Shown here: positions 54,208-61,825 of the stretch, piece after piece
Numbering within the stretch: the stretch's first letter is position 1
How the letters are laid out: the number at the start of each line of letters is the position of its first letter
DNA from: Falsiroseomonas algicola
GTDB lineage: Bacteria > Pseudomonadota > Alphaproteobacteria > Acetobacterales > Acetobacteraceae
DNA: 64,000 bases
NCBI RefSeq assembly: GCF_011040385.1
Contig: NZ_JAAIKB010000013.1
Coordinates: forward strand, 1 to 64,000
Direction of reading: 5' to 3'
The notes under the pieces: model-generated
What the model was told of the DNA's origin: nothing
The model's database searches: none
The model's input: the letters and a program-made list of their open reading frames with translations, nothing else
Position numbers and translations under genes: made by a program

Positions 54208-55179
54208 ATGACCACCCGCCGCAGCCTGATCGCCGCCACCGCTGGCCTGCCGATGGCCACCCTCCTGCCCGGCGCGGCCCGCGCCCAGCAGCGCTTCAAC
54301 AGCCTCTACGTCTTCGTCCCCGCCGGCCCCGGTGGCGGCTGGGACGGCCTGGGCCGTGCGATCGAGCAGGCGTCCCGTAGCGCGGGCCTGGTCAATTCCT
54401 TCCAGTTCGACAATGTCGGCGGCGCCGGCGGCACGGTGGGTCTGCCCCGCTTCGTTGGCCAGCGGCGTGGCCGCGGCGATGCCATCATGGTGGCGGGCGC
54501 CGTCATGGTCGGCGCCGTGCTGACCAACCGCACGCCGGTCGGCCTGAAGGACGTCACGCCGATCGCGCGCATGACGACGGAGCCCGGCGTGATCGTGGTG
54601 CCCGCCAGCAGCGACCTGCGGGACCTCGCGGGCTTCATGGCGGCGCTGCGGGCGAACCCCGGCGCGGTGTCGGTCGGCGGCGGCAGCGCAGGCGGCATCG
54701 ATCACATCACGCTCGGCCTGCTGCTGAAGTCGCTCGGCAAGAATGCGCGGGAAGCCAGCTACGTCGCCTTCGCCGGCGGCGGCCCGGCCCAGGCGGCGAT
54801 CCTCGGCGCGCAGGTCCGCGCCGGCATCTCCGGCGTGTCCGAGTTCGCGGAGCAGATCAAGGCGGGCCGCATGCGCGCGCTGGCCACGACCGGCGAGACG
54901 CGGAGCCTGGACGGCGTGCCGACGCTCAAGGAAAGCGGCATCGACATCGTCATCGGCAATTGGCGCGGCGTCTTCGGCGCGCCGGGGATCAACGCCACGC
55001 AGCGCCAGGCGCTGTCCGACTACATCGGCGCGCTGGTCGCAACCCCGCAGTGGAAGGAGATCGTGGCGCGCCAGGGCTGGGACGAGGCCTACCTCTCCGG
55101 CGCCGATTTCGAACGATTCCTGGCGCGCGACCAGGCGGATACCGAACAGGTGCTGCGCGACATCGGCCTGGTGACCTGA
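54208..55179 (+). CDS. tctC: TctC-family tricarboxylate-binding protein (323 aa)
   Basis: Periplasmic receptor of the tripartite tricarboxylate transporter. TRRSLIAATAGLPMATLLPG to ARAQ is a signal peptide, possibly Tat-type. The mature start YVFVPAGPGGGWDGLGRAIE and VVGGAGGTVGLPRFVG-like block match TctC. First gene of tctCBA. The ATG at 54208 has tggagga upstream. Substrate uncertain (citrate or other carboxylate). Confidence 0.92.
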   Translation: MTTRRSLIAATAGLPMATLLPGAARAQQRFNSLYVFVPAGPGGGWDGLGRAIEQASRSAGLVNSFQFDNVGGAGGTVGLPRFVGQRRGRGDAIMVAGAVMVGAVLTNRTPVGLKDVTPIARMTTEPGVIVVPASSDLRDLAGFMAALRANPGAVSVGGGSAGGIDHITLGLLLKSLGKNAREASYVAFAGGGPAQAAILGAQVRAGISGVSEFAEQIKAGRMRALATTGETRSLDGVPTLKESGIDIVIGNWRGVFGAPGINATQRQALSDYIGALVATPQWKEIVARQGWDEAYLSGADFERFLARDQADTEQVLRDIGLVT

Positions 55180-55244
55180 CAACGGATAGGGCCGTGCCGC
55201 CGCCGCGGCATGGCGACTGATGGCAAGCGGAGGCCCTGGGCCGG

Positions 55245-55739
55245 ATGCGTGATACCCAACGTTCGGACCTGGGGGCGGCGGTCTTCGTGCTGGTCCTCGG
55301 CCTCGTCGCCGCCTGGCAGGCCGCGGTCATCCCGACCACGCCGCTCTACGCCCAGGTGGGTCCCAAGGCGATCCCCTACCTCATCGCGGCGGGCCTCATC
55401 GCGCTCGGCATCGGGCTGGTCGCCGCGGCGCTGCGCGGCGGCTGGTCGCATGACCTGGAGGACATGCAGGGCGCGCCCCGCACCAACTGGCGGGCGCTGT
55501 CGCTGCTGCTGGCGGGGCTGCTGGCGAACATCGCGCTGATCGTGCCCTTCGGATTCACCGTCGCGGCGACGGTGCAGTTCACGCTGGTTGCCGCGGCCTT
55601 CGGCAGTACCGCCCATGCGCGCAACGTCGTCATCGCCTTCATCGTCTCGCTCGGCGCCTATGCGCTCTTCGTCAAGGCGCTCGGCGTCAACATCGGCGCC
55701 GGGGTGATCGAGGCGCTGGTCTTCGGGGATCCCGGCTGA
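55245..55739 (+). CDS. tctB: TctB-family small membrane subunit (164 aa)
   Basis: Four or so membrane helices: [60 protein letters not shown] and [20 protein letters not shown], as in TctB. It is the small membrane subunit of the transporter with TctA. The ATG at 55245 has gcggagg upstream. The stop overlaps tctA by 1 nt. Confidence 0.9.
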   Translation: MRDTQRSDLGAAVFVLVLGLVAAWQAAVIPTTPLYAQVGPKAIPYLIAAGLIALGIGLVAAALRGGWSHDLEDMQGAPRTNWRALSLLLAGLLANIALIVPFGFTVAATVQFTLVAAAFGSTAHARNVVIAFIVSLGAYALFVKALGVNIGAGVIEALVFGDPG

Positions 55740-57238
55740 TGGAGACGCTCTCCGGCCTGGCCATGGGCTTCGGCCATGCGCTGACGCTCACCAATCTCGG
55801 CTGGGCGCTGCTCGGCTGCTTCCTCGGCACCGCGATCGGCGTGCTGCCGGGCATCGGCCCCGCGCTGACCATCGCGCTGCTGCTGCCCATCACCTTCAGC
55901 GTGCCGGCGACGGGCGCCTTCATCCTGTTCTGCGGCGTCTTCTACGGCGCCATGTATGGCGGCTCCACCACCTCCATCCTGCTGAACACGCCGGGCGAAT
56001 CGGGGTCCATCATCACCTCCCTCGAAGGGGCGAAGATGGCGAAGAACGGGCGCGCGGGGCCGGCGCTGGCGACGGCCGCCATCGGCAGCTTCGTGGCCGG
56101 CACGGTGGGGACCATCGGCATCGCCTTCCTGGGCCCCGTCGTCGTCGAACTCGCGCTCAAGCTCGGCCCGGCCGAGTATTTCTGCCTGATGGTGCTCTGC
56201 TTCGTCACCGTCTCCGCGGTGCTCGGCGGCTCCGCGCTGCGGGGGCTCACCAGCCTCTTCTTCGGGCTGCTGCTGGGCCTGGTCGGCATCGACCTGCAGA
56301 CCGGCCAGCCGCGGCTGACCTTCGGCATCCCCGAATTGCTGGATGGCGTGAACGTCGTGCTCGTCGCCGTCGCGCTCTTCGCGGTCGGGGAGACGCTGTA
56401 CCTGGCGTGGCGCTACGTGGAGGGGAAGCAGGAGGTGCTGCCGGTCGGCAGCATCATGATGTCGAAGACCGACTGGAAGCGCAGCTTCTGGCCCTGGGTG
56501 CGCGGTGCCGGCATCGGCTTCCCCTTCGGCGTCATGCCGGCGGGCGGCACCGAGATGCCGACCATGCTGAGCTACTACATGGAACGGAAGCTCACGAAGC
56601 CGGAGCACCAGAAGGAATTCGGCACCACCGGCGCGATCGAGGGCGTGGCCGGGCCGGAGGCCGCGAACAACGCCGCGGCGGCGGGCATCCTGGTGCCGAT
56701 GCTGACGCTGGGGCTGCCGACCAGCGCCACGGCCGCGATCATGCTCTCCGCCTTCCAATCCTATGGCATCCAGCCGGGGCCGCTGCTGTTCACCTCCCAG
56801 GCAGAACTGGTCTGGACGCTGATCGCCAGCCTCTTCATCGCCAATGTCATGCTGGTGGTGCTGAACCTGCCGCTGGTCGGGCTCTGGGCGCGGATCCTGA
56901 CGATCCCGCAGCCGCAGCTCTATGCCGGCATCCTGGTCTTCGCGACCATCGGCACCTACGGCATCAGCAACTCCGTCGTGGATCTGTTCCTGCTGTACGG
57001 CATCGGCATCATCGCGATGTTCATGCGGCGCTTCGACTTCCCGGTGGCGCCGGTGGTCATCGGCATGATCCTGGGGCCGATGGCGGAGCAGGCGCTGCGC
57101 CAGGCCATGACGATCAGCCAGGGCGACTGGTCCGTCTTCGTGACGCGGCCGATCAGCCTGGCGATCCTGCTGGTGGCGGTGGCGGCGCTGGTGGGGCCGC
57201 GGCTCTACGGCGCCTGGGTGCGGCGGATGGCGGCGTAG
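55739..57238 (+). CDS. tctA: TctA-family large membrane subunit (499 aa)
   Basis: Large permease subunit with about 12 helices. [40 protein letters not shown] and [20 protein letters not shown] are TctA signatures, and [20 protein letters not shown] fits later. Together with TctB and TctC it forms the tripartite tricarboxylate transporter, Na+- or H+-driven. The ATG overlaps the tctB stop. A hairpin follows at 57254. Confidence 0.95.
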   Translation: METLSGLAMGFGHALTLTNLGWALLGCFLGTAIGVLPGIGPALTIALLLPITFSVPATGAFILFCGVFYGAMYGGSTTSILLNTPGESGSIITSLEGAKMAKNGRAGPALATAAIGSFVAGTVGTIGIAFLGPVVVELALKLGPAEYFCLMVLCFVTVSAVLGGSALRGLTSLFFGLLLGLVGIDLQTGQPRLTFGIPELLDGVNVVLVAVALFAVGETLYLAWRYVEGKQEVLPVGSIMMSKTDWKRSFWPWVRGAGIGFPFGVMPAGGTEMPTMLSYYMERKLTKPEHQKEFGTTGAIEGVAGPEAANNAAAAGILVPMLTLGLPTSATAAIMLSAFQSYGIQPGPLLFTSQAELVWTLIASLFIANVMLVVLNLPLVGLWARILTIPQPQLYAGILVFATIGTYGISNSVVDLFLLYGIGIIAMFMRRFDFPVAPVVIGMILGPMAEQALRQAMTISQGDWSVFVTRPISLAILLVAVAALVGPRLYGAWVRRMAA

Positions 57239-57253
57239 TTTTTCGTTAGCGCG

Positions 57254-57276
57254 ATCCGTAGCCTTCGGCTACGGAT
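57254..57276. terminator. Palindrome between tctA and the HTH-CcdA gene
   Basis: Arms atccgtagcc (57254-57263) and ggctacggat (57267-57276) pair perfectly around ttc. It follows the tctA stop by 15 bp and ends 5 bp before the antitoxin ATG, so it could be a terminator, an operator for the toxin-antitoxin unit, or both. Confidence 0.55.
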
Positions 57277-57281
57277 TGGCG

Positions 57282-57677
57282 ATGGAAGCAACGCCGTCCC
57301 CCATCACGGAAGCGATCGCGGCCGCCGGCGGCGTCATGCGGCTGGCCGAGCGCCTCGGCCTCTCCCATCCTTCCGTGCTGCGCTGGCAGCGTAGCGGGAA
57401 GGTACCGGCGGAGCGCGTGGCGGCGGTGGAGGCCGCGACGGGCGTGCCGCGCCAGCGTCTCCGGCCGGACCTTTTCCCCGCCGGTGCCCCGACGACCTTC
57501 GACGAGGCACGCGCCCTCGGGCTCGACCCCGACCTCATCGCCGCGCAGGCGGTGGAGGACGCAGTCCGGGCCGAGAAGACGCGCCGCTGGCAGGAAGAGA
57601 ACCGCGCGGCGATGGATTCCTGGAACGAGTGGACGGAGCGGAACGGGCTGCCACTCGCGAAATACCGGATGTTCTGA
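57282..57677 (+). CDS. CcdA-like antitoxin with N-terminal YdaS/Cro-type HTH (131 aa)
   Basis: Residues about 7-65 are a Cro/YdaS-like helix-turn-helix (ITEAIAAAGGVMRLAERLGL, then HPSVLRWQRSGKVPAERV), replacing the ribbon-helix-helix domain of classical CcdA. Residues about 75-131 match the CcdB-binding tail (AVEDAVRAEKTRRWQEENRA, WNEWTERNGLPLAKYRMF). A TTG at 57276 is in frame; the ATG at 57282 is preferred. The CcdB-like gene follows 3 bp later. DNA binding at the upstream palindrome would be expected. Confidence 0.8.
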   Translation: MEATPSPITEAIAAAGGVMRLAERLGLSHPSVLRWQRSGKVPAERVAAVEAATGVPRQRLRPDLFPAGAPTTFDEARALGLDPDLIAAQAVEDAVRAEKTRRWQEENRAAMDSWNEWTERNGLPLAKYRMF

Positions 57678-57680
57678 GGC

Positions 57681-57980
57681 GTGGCGCGCTTCGACCTCTA
57701 TCGGCCGAAGGGGTCGGCGGCCTGGCTGCTCGATGTGCAGGCTGATTTCCTGGATCACCTCCGCACCCGGGTCGTCGTGCCACTCCTGCCGCCGGATGGG
57801 GTGCCGGCGCGGATCACGGACCTGCACCCCGCCTTCGAGGTCGAGGGGCAGCGGCTGCTCATGGCAACGCAGTTGATGGCCGCCGTGCCCCGCCGCGACC
57901 TCGGCCGGCCCGTCGGGAACCTCGCCCCCCACCGCGATGACATCACCCGCGCGCTGGACCTGCTGCTGACGGGGTTCTGA
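57681..57980 (+). CDS. ccdB: CcdB family toxin (99 aa)
   Basis: ARFDLYRPKGSAAWLLDVQA, TRVVVPLLPPDGVPARITDL and LLMATQLMAAVPRRDLGRPV match CcdB, which traps DNA gyrase. The length of 99 is typical. The start is a GTG at 57681, 3 bp after the antitoxin stop. Partner of the HTH-CcdA protein. The conserved C-terminal gyrase-binding end is replaced by ITRALDLLLTGF, in line with the family, but activity is untested. Confidence 0.87.
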   Translation: MARFDLYRPKGSAAWLLDVQADFLDHLRTRVVVPLLPPDGVPARITDLHPAFEVEGQRLLMATQLMAAVPRRDLGRPVGNLAPHRDDITRALDLLLTGF

Positions 57981-57986
57981 GGCGCC

Positions 57987-58613
57987 TCAAACCGGCGCCG
58001 CGCAGGCCTCCACGACCAGCGCCAGCATGTCATCCGCCACCTCCGCCGCGCGCTCCTCGCCCGCCCAGAGGTCGGCGCCGGGCACTTCCAGCCGCAGCGT
58101 GCCGAAGCCATGGACGGCGGACCAGGCGAGTGCCAGGCGGGCCCGCAGCGCCCGTCCCTCCAACCCCGGCGCGACAGCGGCCATGGCGGTGGCGAGCGGC
58201 GCCCAGGCGCCCCGCGCGGCCGCGCGCCATGCCTCGTCCGCCGTGTCGATCAGGTCGGTCCGGAACATCAGGCGGAAATGTGCGGGGTTCTCCCGCGCGA
58301 AGGCCAGGTAGCCGCGGCCCGTCGCCGCCAGCCGCGCACGGGCATCGGCGCTGGCCGGCAGGGCCGCCACCGCCGCCTCCATCGCGCGCGCCAGGCGTTC
58401 CGACTTCTCCACCGCGAAGGCCGTCAGCAGGCCCCGCTTGTCGCCGAAATGCGGCGCGGCGGCGGAGTGCGAAACGCCGGCGCGGCGGGCGCATTCGCGC
58501 AGGCTCACCGCCTCCGGCCCCGCCTCCAGCACGATTTCCGCCACGGCATCCAGCAGGGCGCGGCGCAGATCGCCGTGATGGTGCCGGCCGCGGGGCTTGG
58601 GGGTGACGGTCAT
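57987..58613 (-). CDS. TetR/AcrR family transcriptional regulator (208 aa)
   Basis: N-terminal HTH: RRALLDAVAEIVLEAGPEAV, LRECARRAGVSHSAAAPHFG, DKRGLLTAFAVEKSE. The C-terminal ligand domain has WHG-like features (AWSAVHGFGTLRLEVPGADL). Represses its neighbour or itself in response to a small ligand. Divergent from the ABA4-like gene with two operator-like repeats between them. The ATG at 58613 is chosen over 58649 by the HTH position. Convergent with ccdB, 6 bp apart. Confidence 0.9.
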   Translation of the reverse strand: MTVTPKPRGRHHHGDLRRALLDAVAEIVLEAGPEAVSLRECARRAGVSHSAAAPHFGDKRGLLTAFAVEKSERLARAMEAAVAALPASADARARLAATGRGYLAFARENPAHFRLMFRTDLIDTADEAWRAAARGAWAPLATAMAAVAPGLEGRALRARLALAWSAVHGFGTLRLEVPGADLWAGEERAAEVADDMLALVVEACAAPV

Positions 58614-58634
58614 GGCCGCGATCCTGCCGCGCGA

Positions 58635-58688
58635 GATCAAACTTGACAATGGTCAGTCGCCTGGGCGATCAAACTGACCATTGGACAG
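58635..58688. promoter_or_regulatory. Duplicated TetR operator candidate
   Basis: Two 22-bp copies (58635-58656, 58667-58688) begin with GATCAAACT and match at 17 of 22 bases; their centres lie about 31 bp apart, three helix turns. Each is itself partly palindromic: tgac-aatg-gtca and tgacc-att-ggaca. TTGACA (58643-58648) within the first copy may be the -35 of the ABA4-like gene. Confidence 0.6.
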
Positions 58689-58704
58689 TCGGAGCCCCTG
58701 ACCC

Positions 58705-59118
58705 GTGGAAACCTTTTTCTCGGCGGTGAACCTGATCGCCGTGGCAGGCTGGATCGGCCTGCTGGCGGCGCCGCGATCCCGCGCCGTCACCTGGTGGTTC
58801 GCGGGGCTCGCCGTGCCGGCGCTGCTGGCGGTGCTCTACCTGGTGCTGCTGGCCACCTACGCCCCGGGGGCGGAGGGCGGGTTCTCCTCCCTCGCCGGCG
58901 TGGCATCGCTGTTCAGCACGCCGGGCGTGCTGCTGGCGGGCTGGGTGCACTACCTCGCCTTCGACCTTTTCATCGGCGCCTGGATCTGCCGGCGCGGGGC
59001 GCAGGAGGGGATGAACCCCTGGCTGGTCCGCCTCTGCCTGCCGCCGACCTTCCTGGTGGGGCCGGTCGGGCTGCTGCTGTTCCTCGGCCTCCGCGCGGCG
59101 CGCGGGAGGGCGGCATGA
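58705..59118 (+). CDS. ABA4-like (DUF4281) membrane protein (137 aa)
   Basis: Four membrane helices with FSAVNLIAVAGWIGLLAAPR, GWVHYLAFDLFIGAWICRRG and PPTFLVGPVGLLLFLGLRAA, which match the ABA4-like family (the plant member is needed for neoxanthin synthesis). The bacterial role is unknown; a carotenoid link is only a guess. The start is a GTG at 58705. The stop overlaps the next gene (ATGA). Probably controlled by the divergent TetR. Confidence 0.82.
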   Translation: METFFSAVNLIAVAGWIGLLAAPRSRAVTWWFAGLAVPALLAVLYLVLLATYAPGAEGGFSSLAGVASLFSTPGVLLAGWVHYLAFDLFIGAWICRRGAQEGMNPWLVRLCLPPTFLVGPVGLLLFLGLRAARGRAA

Positions 59119-59888
59119 TCGCGATCCTGCGGGAGCTGGACCGCCGCCAGCCCACGCTGGCTCGGCTGGGCTTCGCGATGGCGGCGGTGCTGGCCTTCTG
59201 CCTGGCGGCGATGCTGCTGGACGGGCGGACGATCCATGGCGTCTCCGTCTGGACCAAGCCGGCAAAATTCGCGGCGTCGCTGGCCGTCTGGTGCTGGACG
59301 CTGGCCTGGGCCTGGGGGGTGCTGGCGCCGGTGGCGCGGGATGGCTGGATCGCGCGGGTCGTGCTGTGGGGCACGGTGGCGGCGGCGCTGTTCGAGCAGG
59401 GCTGGATCACGCTCCGCGCCGCGCTCGGCCTGCCCAGCCATTTCGCCACGGATGCGCTGGGCGCCTTCATGTTCGGCGTCATGGGCGCGGCGGCGCTGGG
59501 GCTGGTGCTGCTGGCGGCGGTGCTGGGGCTCCTGGTGCTGGCGCGTGGCGACGCGGCGCAGCCGCGGCCCTGGCGGCTGGCGGTCGGGCTCGGGCTCGTC
59601 ACGGCCGGCGTGATGGGCGGCGTCACCGGCTTCGCCATCGGCGGCCAGGGCTCGCCCCTGGTCGCGGGCAGCGTCACCGGCGCCTGGCCGCCCTTCTACT
59701 GGTCCCGCGATGGCGGCGACCTCCGCATCGCGCATTTCCTGGGCACCCACGCCATGCAGGCGGTGCCGGCCTTCGCCCTGCTGGCCTCCCCCGGCGTGGC
59801 GGGGGTGGTGCTGGCCGCGCTGGCCTGGCTGGCGCTGAGCCTCGGCGCCTTCGCCGCCGCGCTGGCGGGCATCCCCCTCATGCCGTAA
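59115..59888 (+). CDS. Multi-spanning membrane protein (257 aa), unknown
   Basis: Seven or so membrane helices (GFAMAAVLAFCLAAMLLDGR, FAASLAVWCWTLAWAWGVLA, AFMFGVMGAAALGLVLLAAV, LGLVTAGVMGGVTGFAIGGQ). Charged pairs within helices (HFATDAL, LRIAHFLGTHAMQ) suggest function. Family not recognised. ATG overlaps the ABA4-like stop by 4 nt, so coupled. The next gene, opgH, starts 32 bp on. Confidence 0.78.
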   Translation: MIAILRELDRRQPTLARLGFAMAAVLAFCLAAMLLDGRTIHGVSVWTKPAKFAASLAVWCWTLAWAWGVLAPVARDGWIARVVLWGTVAAALFEQGWITLRAALGLPSHFATDALGAFMFGVMGAAALGLVLLAAVLGLLVLARGDAAQPRPWRLAVGLGLVTAGVMGGVTGFAIGGQGSPLVAGSVTGAWPPFYWSRDGGDLRIAHFLGTHAMQAVPAFALLASPGVAGVVLAALAWLALSLGAFAAALAGIPLMP

Positions 59889-59919
59889 GGGCGCCATCAT
59901 CCCGCATGATGGATGGCGC

Positions 59920-61587
59920 GTGACCGACGAGAACCCCCTGCTCCGCCGCGCCGCCTTCGGCGCGCTGGTGTTCCTGATCGCCGCCTTCCTGTTCTGGCTG
60001 ACCTGGCGGGCGCTGACGCCGGTGAACGGGTGGGAGGCGCTGATCCTCCTGGCGGTCGCGCTGACCACGCCCTGGACGGCGCTCTCCGCCGCCAATTCGA
60101 TCGTGGGCCTCGCCCTCCTGCTCGGCACGCGGAACCCGCCGGCCGCGGTGCTGCCCGCGCTGGCGCGCGCCAGGCCTGGACTGCCCGATTCCGTCACCGC
60201 CATCGCGGTCTGCATCCGGAACGAGGCGATGGAGGCCGTGCTGCCGACGCTCGGCACGCTGCTGGACGGCCTCGCGGAGAATGGCGCCGCCGAACGCTTC
60301 CGCCTCTGGCTGCTCTCCGACACGCAGGACCCCGCGATCGCGGCCGCCGAGGAAGCCGCCATCGCGGCCTTCGCGGCCGCCCATCCCGGCCGCGTCCACT
60401 ACCGCCGCCGCGCCGACAACGCCGGCTACAAGGCCGGCAACGTCATGGATTTCCTCGACCATCACGTGACGGACGAGGCCTTCTTCATCACGCTGGACGC
60501 CGACAGCGTGATGACGCCCGCCGCCGTGCTGCGCCTGGTTTCGATCATGGAGGCCGAGCCGAGGCTCGCCATCGTGCAGCAGCTGATCGTGGGCCGCCCC
60601 GCCACCGCCGCCTTCCCGCGGCTGTTCCAGTTCGGCATGCGGGCCGGCATGCGGAGCTGGGCGACGGGGCAGGCGTGGTGGCAGCTCGATTCCGGGCCCT
60701 ATTGGGGCCACAACGCCATCATCCGCGTCGCGCCGTTCCGCGCGCATGCGAAGCTGGAACCGCTGCCGGATGGCAGCCGCATCCTGAGCCACGACATGGT
60801 GGAAAGCGTGCGCCTGCAGGCCGCGGGCTGGGCCGTGCGCTGCCTGCCCGCCGAGGATGGCAGCATGGAGGCCAACCCGCCCGCCATGCCGGAATTCATG
60901 CGCCGCGACGAACGCTGGGGCGCGGGCAACATGCAGTATTTCCGCCTGTTCGACCTGCCGGGCATGACGGCGCTTGGCCGCTTGCAGCTGGTGCAGGCCA
61001 TCCTGCTGTTCCTGGGCGCGCCGCTCTACGCCGCGATCCTGCTGCTGGCGGCGGGCAACGCGATCACCGGCGGCGGCACGGGCACGCCGATGGGCGCGCT
61101 GGCGCTGGCGGTCTTTGCCCATGCGCTCTGCTACTTCTCGCCCAAGCTGTCGGGCTATGCGCAGGCGCTGATCCAGCGCGAGGTCGCCGCGACCTATGGC
61201 GGGCGCTGTTCCTTCGCGCGCGGCGCCGTCGCGGAATTCGTCTTCATGCAGCTGTTCGAACCGCTGTCCACGCTGAACAAGGCGATGTTCCTGCTGACCT
61301 TGCCCTTCGGCGCGCGCACGGGATGGGCGCCACAGAACCGCGCAGACCGCGGCATCGGCTGGGGCGATGCCACGCGCCTGTTGTGGCGGCACACGCTGGT
61401 CGGCCTCGCACTGACGGCCTGCTTCGCCGCCGTCTCGCTGCCCGCCCTGCTGGTCGCGCTGCCCTTCACCGCCGGCATGGTGCTCGCGATCCCGCTCTGC
61501 GTCTGGAGCGCCGATCCCCGCATCTCGGCCTCGTTGCGCCGGAAGGGGATCGCGAGCACGCCCGAGGAGTTGGCCGCCGCCCCCTGA
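59920..61587 (+). CDS. opgH: Glucans biosynthesis glucosyltransferase OpgH (555 aa)
   Basis: Membrane glycosyltransferase (GT84 type) for osmoregulated periplasmic glucans. SVTAIAVCIRNEAMEAVLPT starts the GT domain, LDADSVMTP holds the DXD and RRDERWGAGNMQYFRLFDLP is the RxxRW-type acceptor motif. About eight helices flank it (FLIAAFLFWLTWRAL, LVQAILLFLGAPLYAAILLL). Shorter than E. coli OpgH, which has a long N-terminal tail. No opgG is in the window. The GTG at 59920 is the only good start. Confidence 0.9.
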   Translation: MTDENPLLRRAAFGALVFLIAAFLFWLTWRALTPVNGWEALILLAVALTTPWTALSAANSIVGLALLLGTRNPPAAVLPALARARPGLPDSVTAIAVCIRNEAMEAVLPTLGTLLDGLAENGAAERFRLWLLSDTQDPAIAAAEEAAIAAFAAAHPGRVHYRRRADNAGYKAGNVMDFLDHHVTDEAFFITLDADSVMTPAAVLRLVSIMEAEPRLAIVQQLIVGRPATAAFPRLFQFGMRAGMRSWATGQAWWQLDSGPYWGHNAIIRVAPFRAHAKLEPLPDGSRILSHDMVESVRLQAAGWAVRCLPAEDGSMEANPPAMPEFMRRDERWGAGNMQYFRLFDLPGMTALGRLQLVQAILLFLGAPLYAAILLLAAGNAITGGGTGTPMGALALAVFAHALCYFSPKLSGYAQALIQREVAATYGGRCSFARGAVAEFVFMQLFEPLSTLNKAMFLLTLPFGARTGWAPQNRADRGIGWGDATRLLWRHTLVGLALTACFAAVSLPALLVALPFTAGMVLAIPLCVWSADPRISASLRRKGIASTPEELAAAP

Positions 61588-61825
61588 CCTGCCCGGCGCC
61601 GCACGCCAGCACTGTCGATCACAAACCCGTGCGGCGTGACGTGAAGCGCCACGCAGCGCGCATGATGCGACGCGGACGCTACAGACCCACCGCAGCCTTC
61701 CGATTATGGTCAGGTGTGGGCAGCTCCCGTGATCTTCCTGCTGCCACCACCGACGGCGTGGCTGCCGGGGCCGAGAGGGGGGACGTCGCATCGGAACCCC
61801 AGCCAGCAACGCACCGGCCGCCCCC
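61588..61825. other. Intergenic stretch, no gene found
   Basis: The 238-bp gap between opgH and the histidine kinase has no convincing frame. It must hold the kinase promoter; no clear -35/-10 pair or terminator was identified. The base composition is slightly lower in GC around 61665-61735. Confidence 0.5.
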
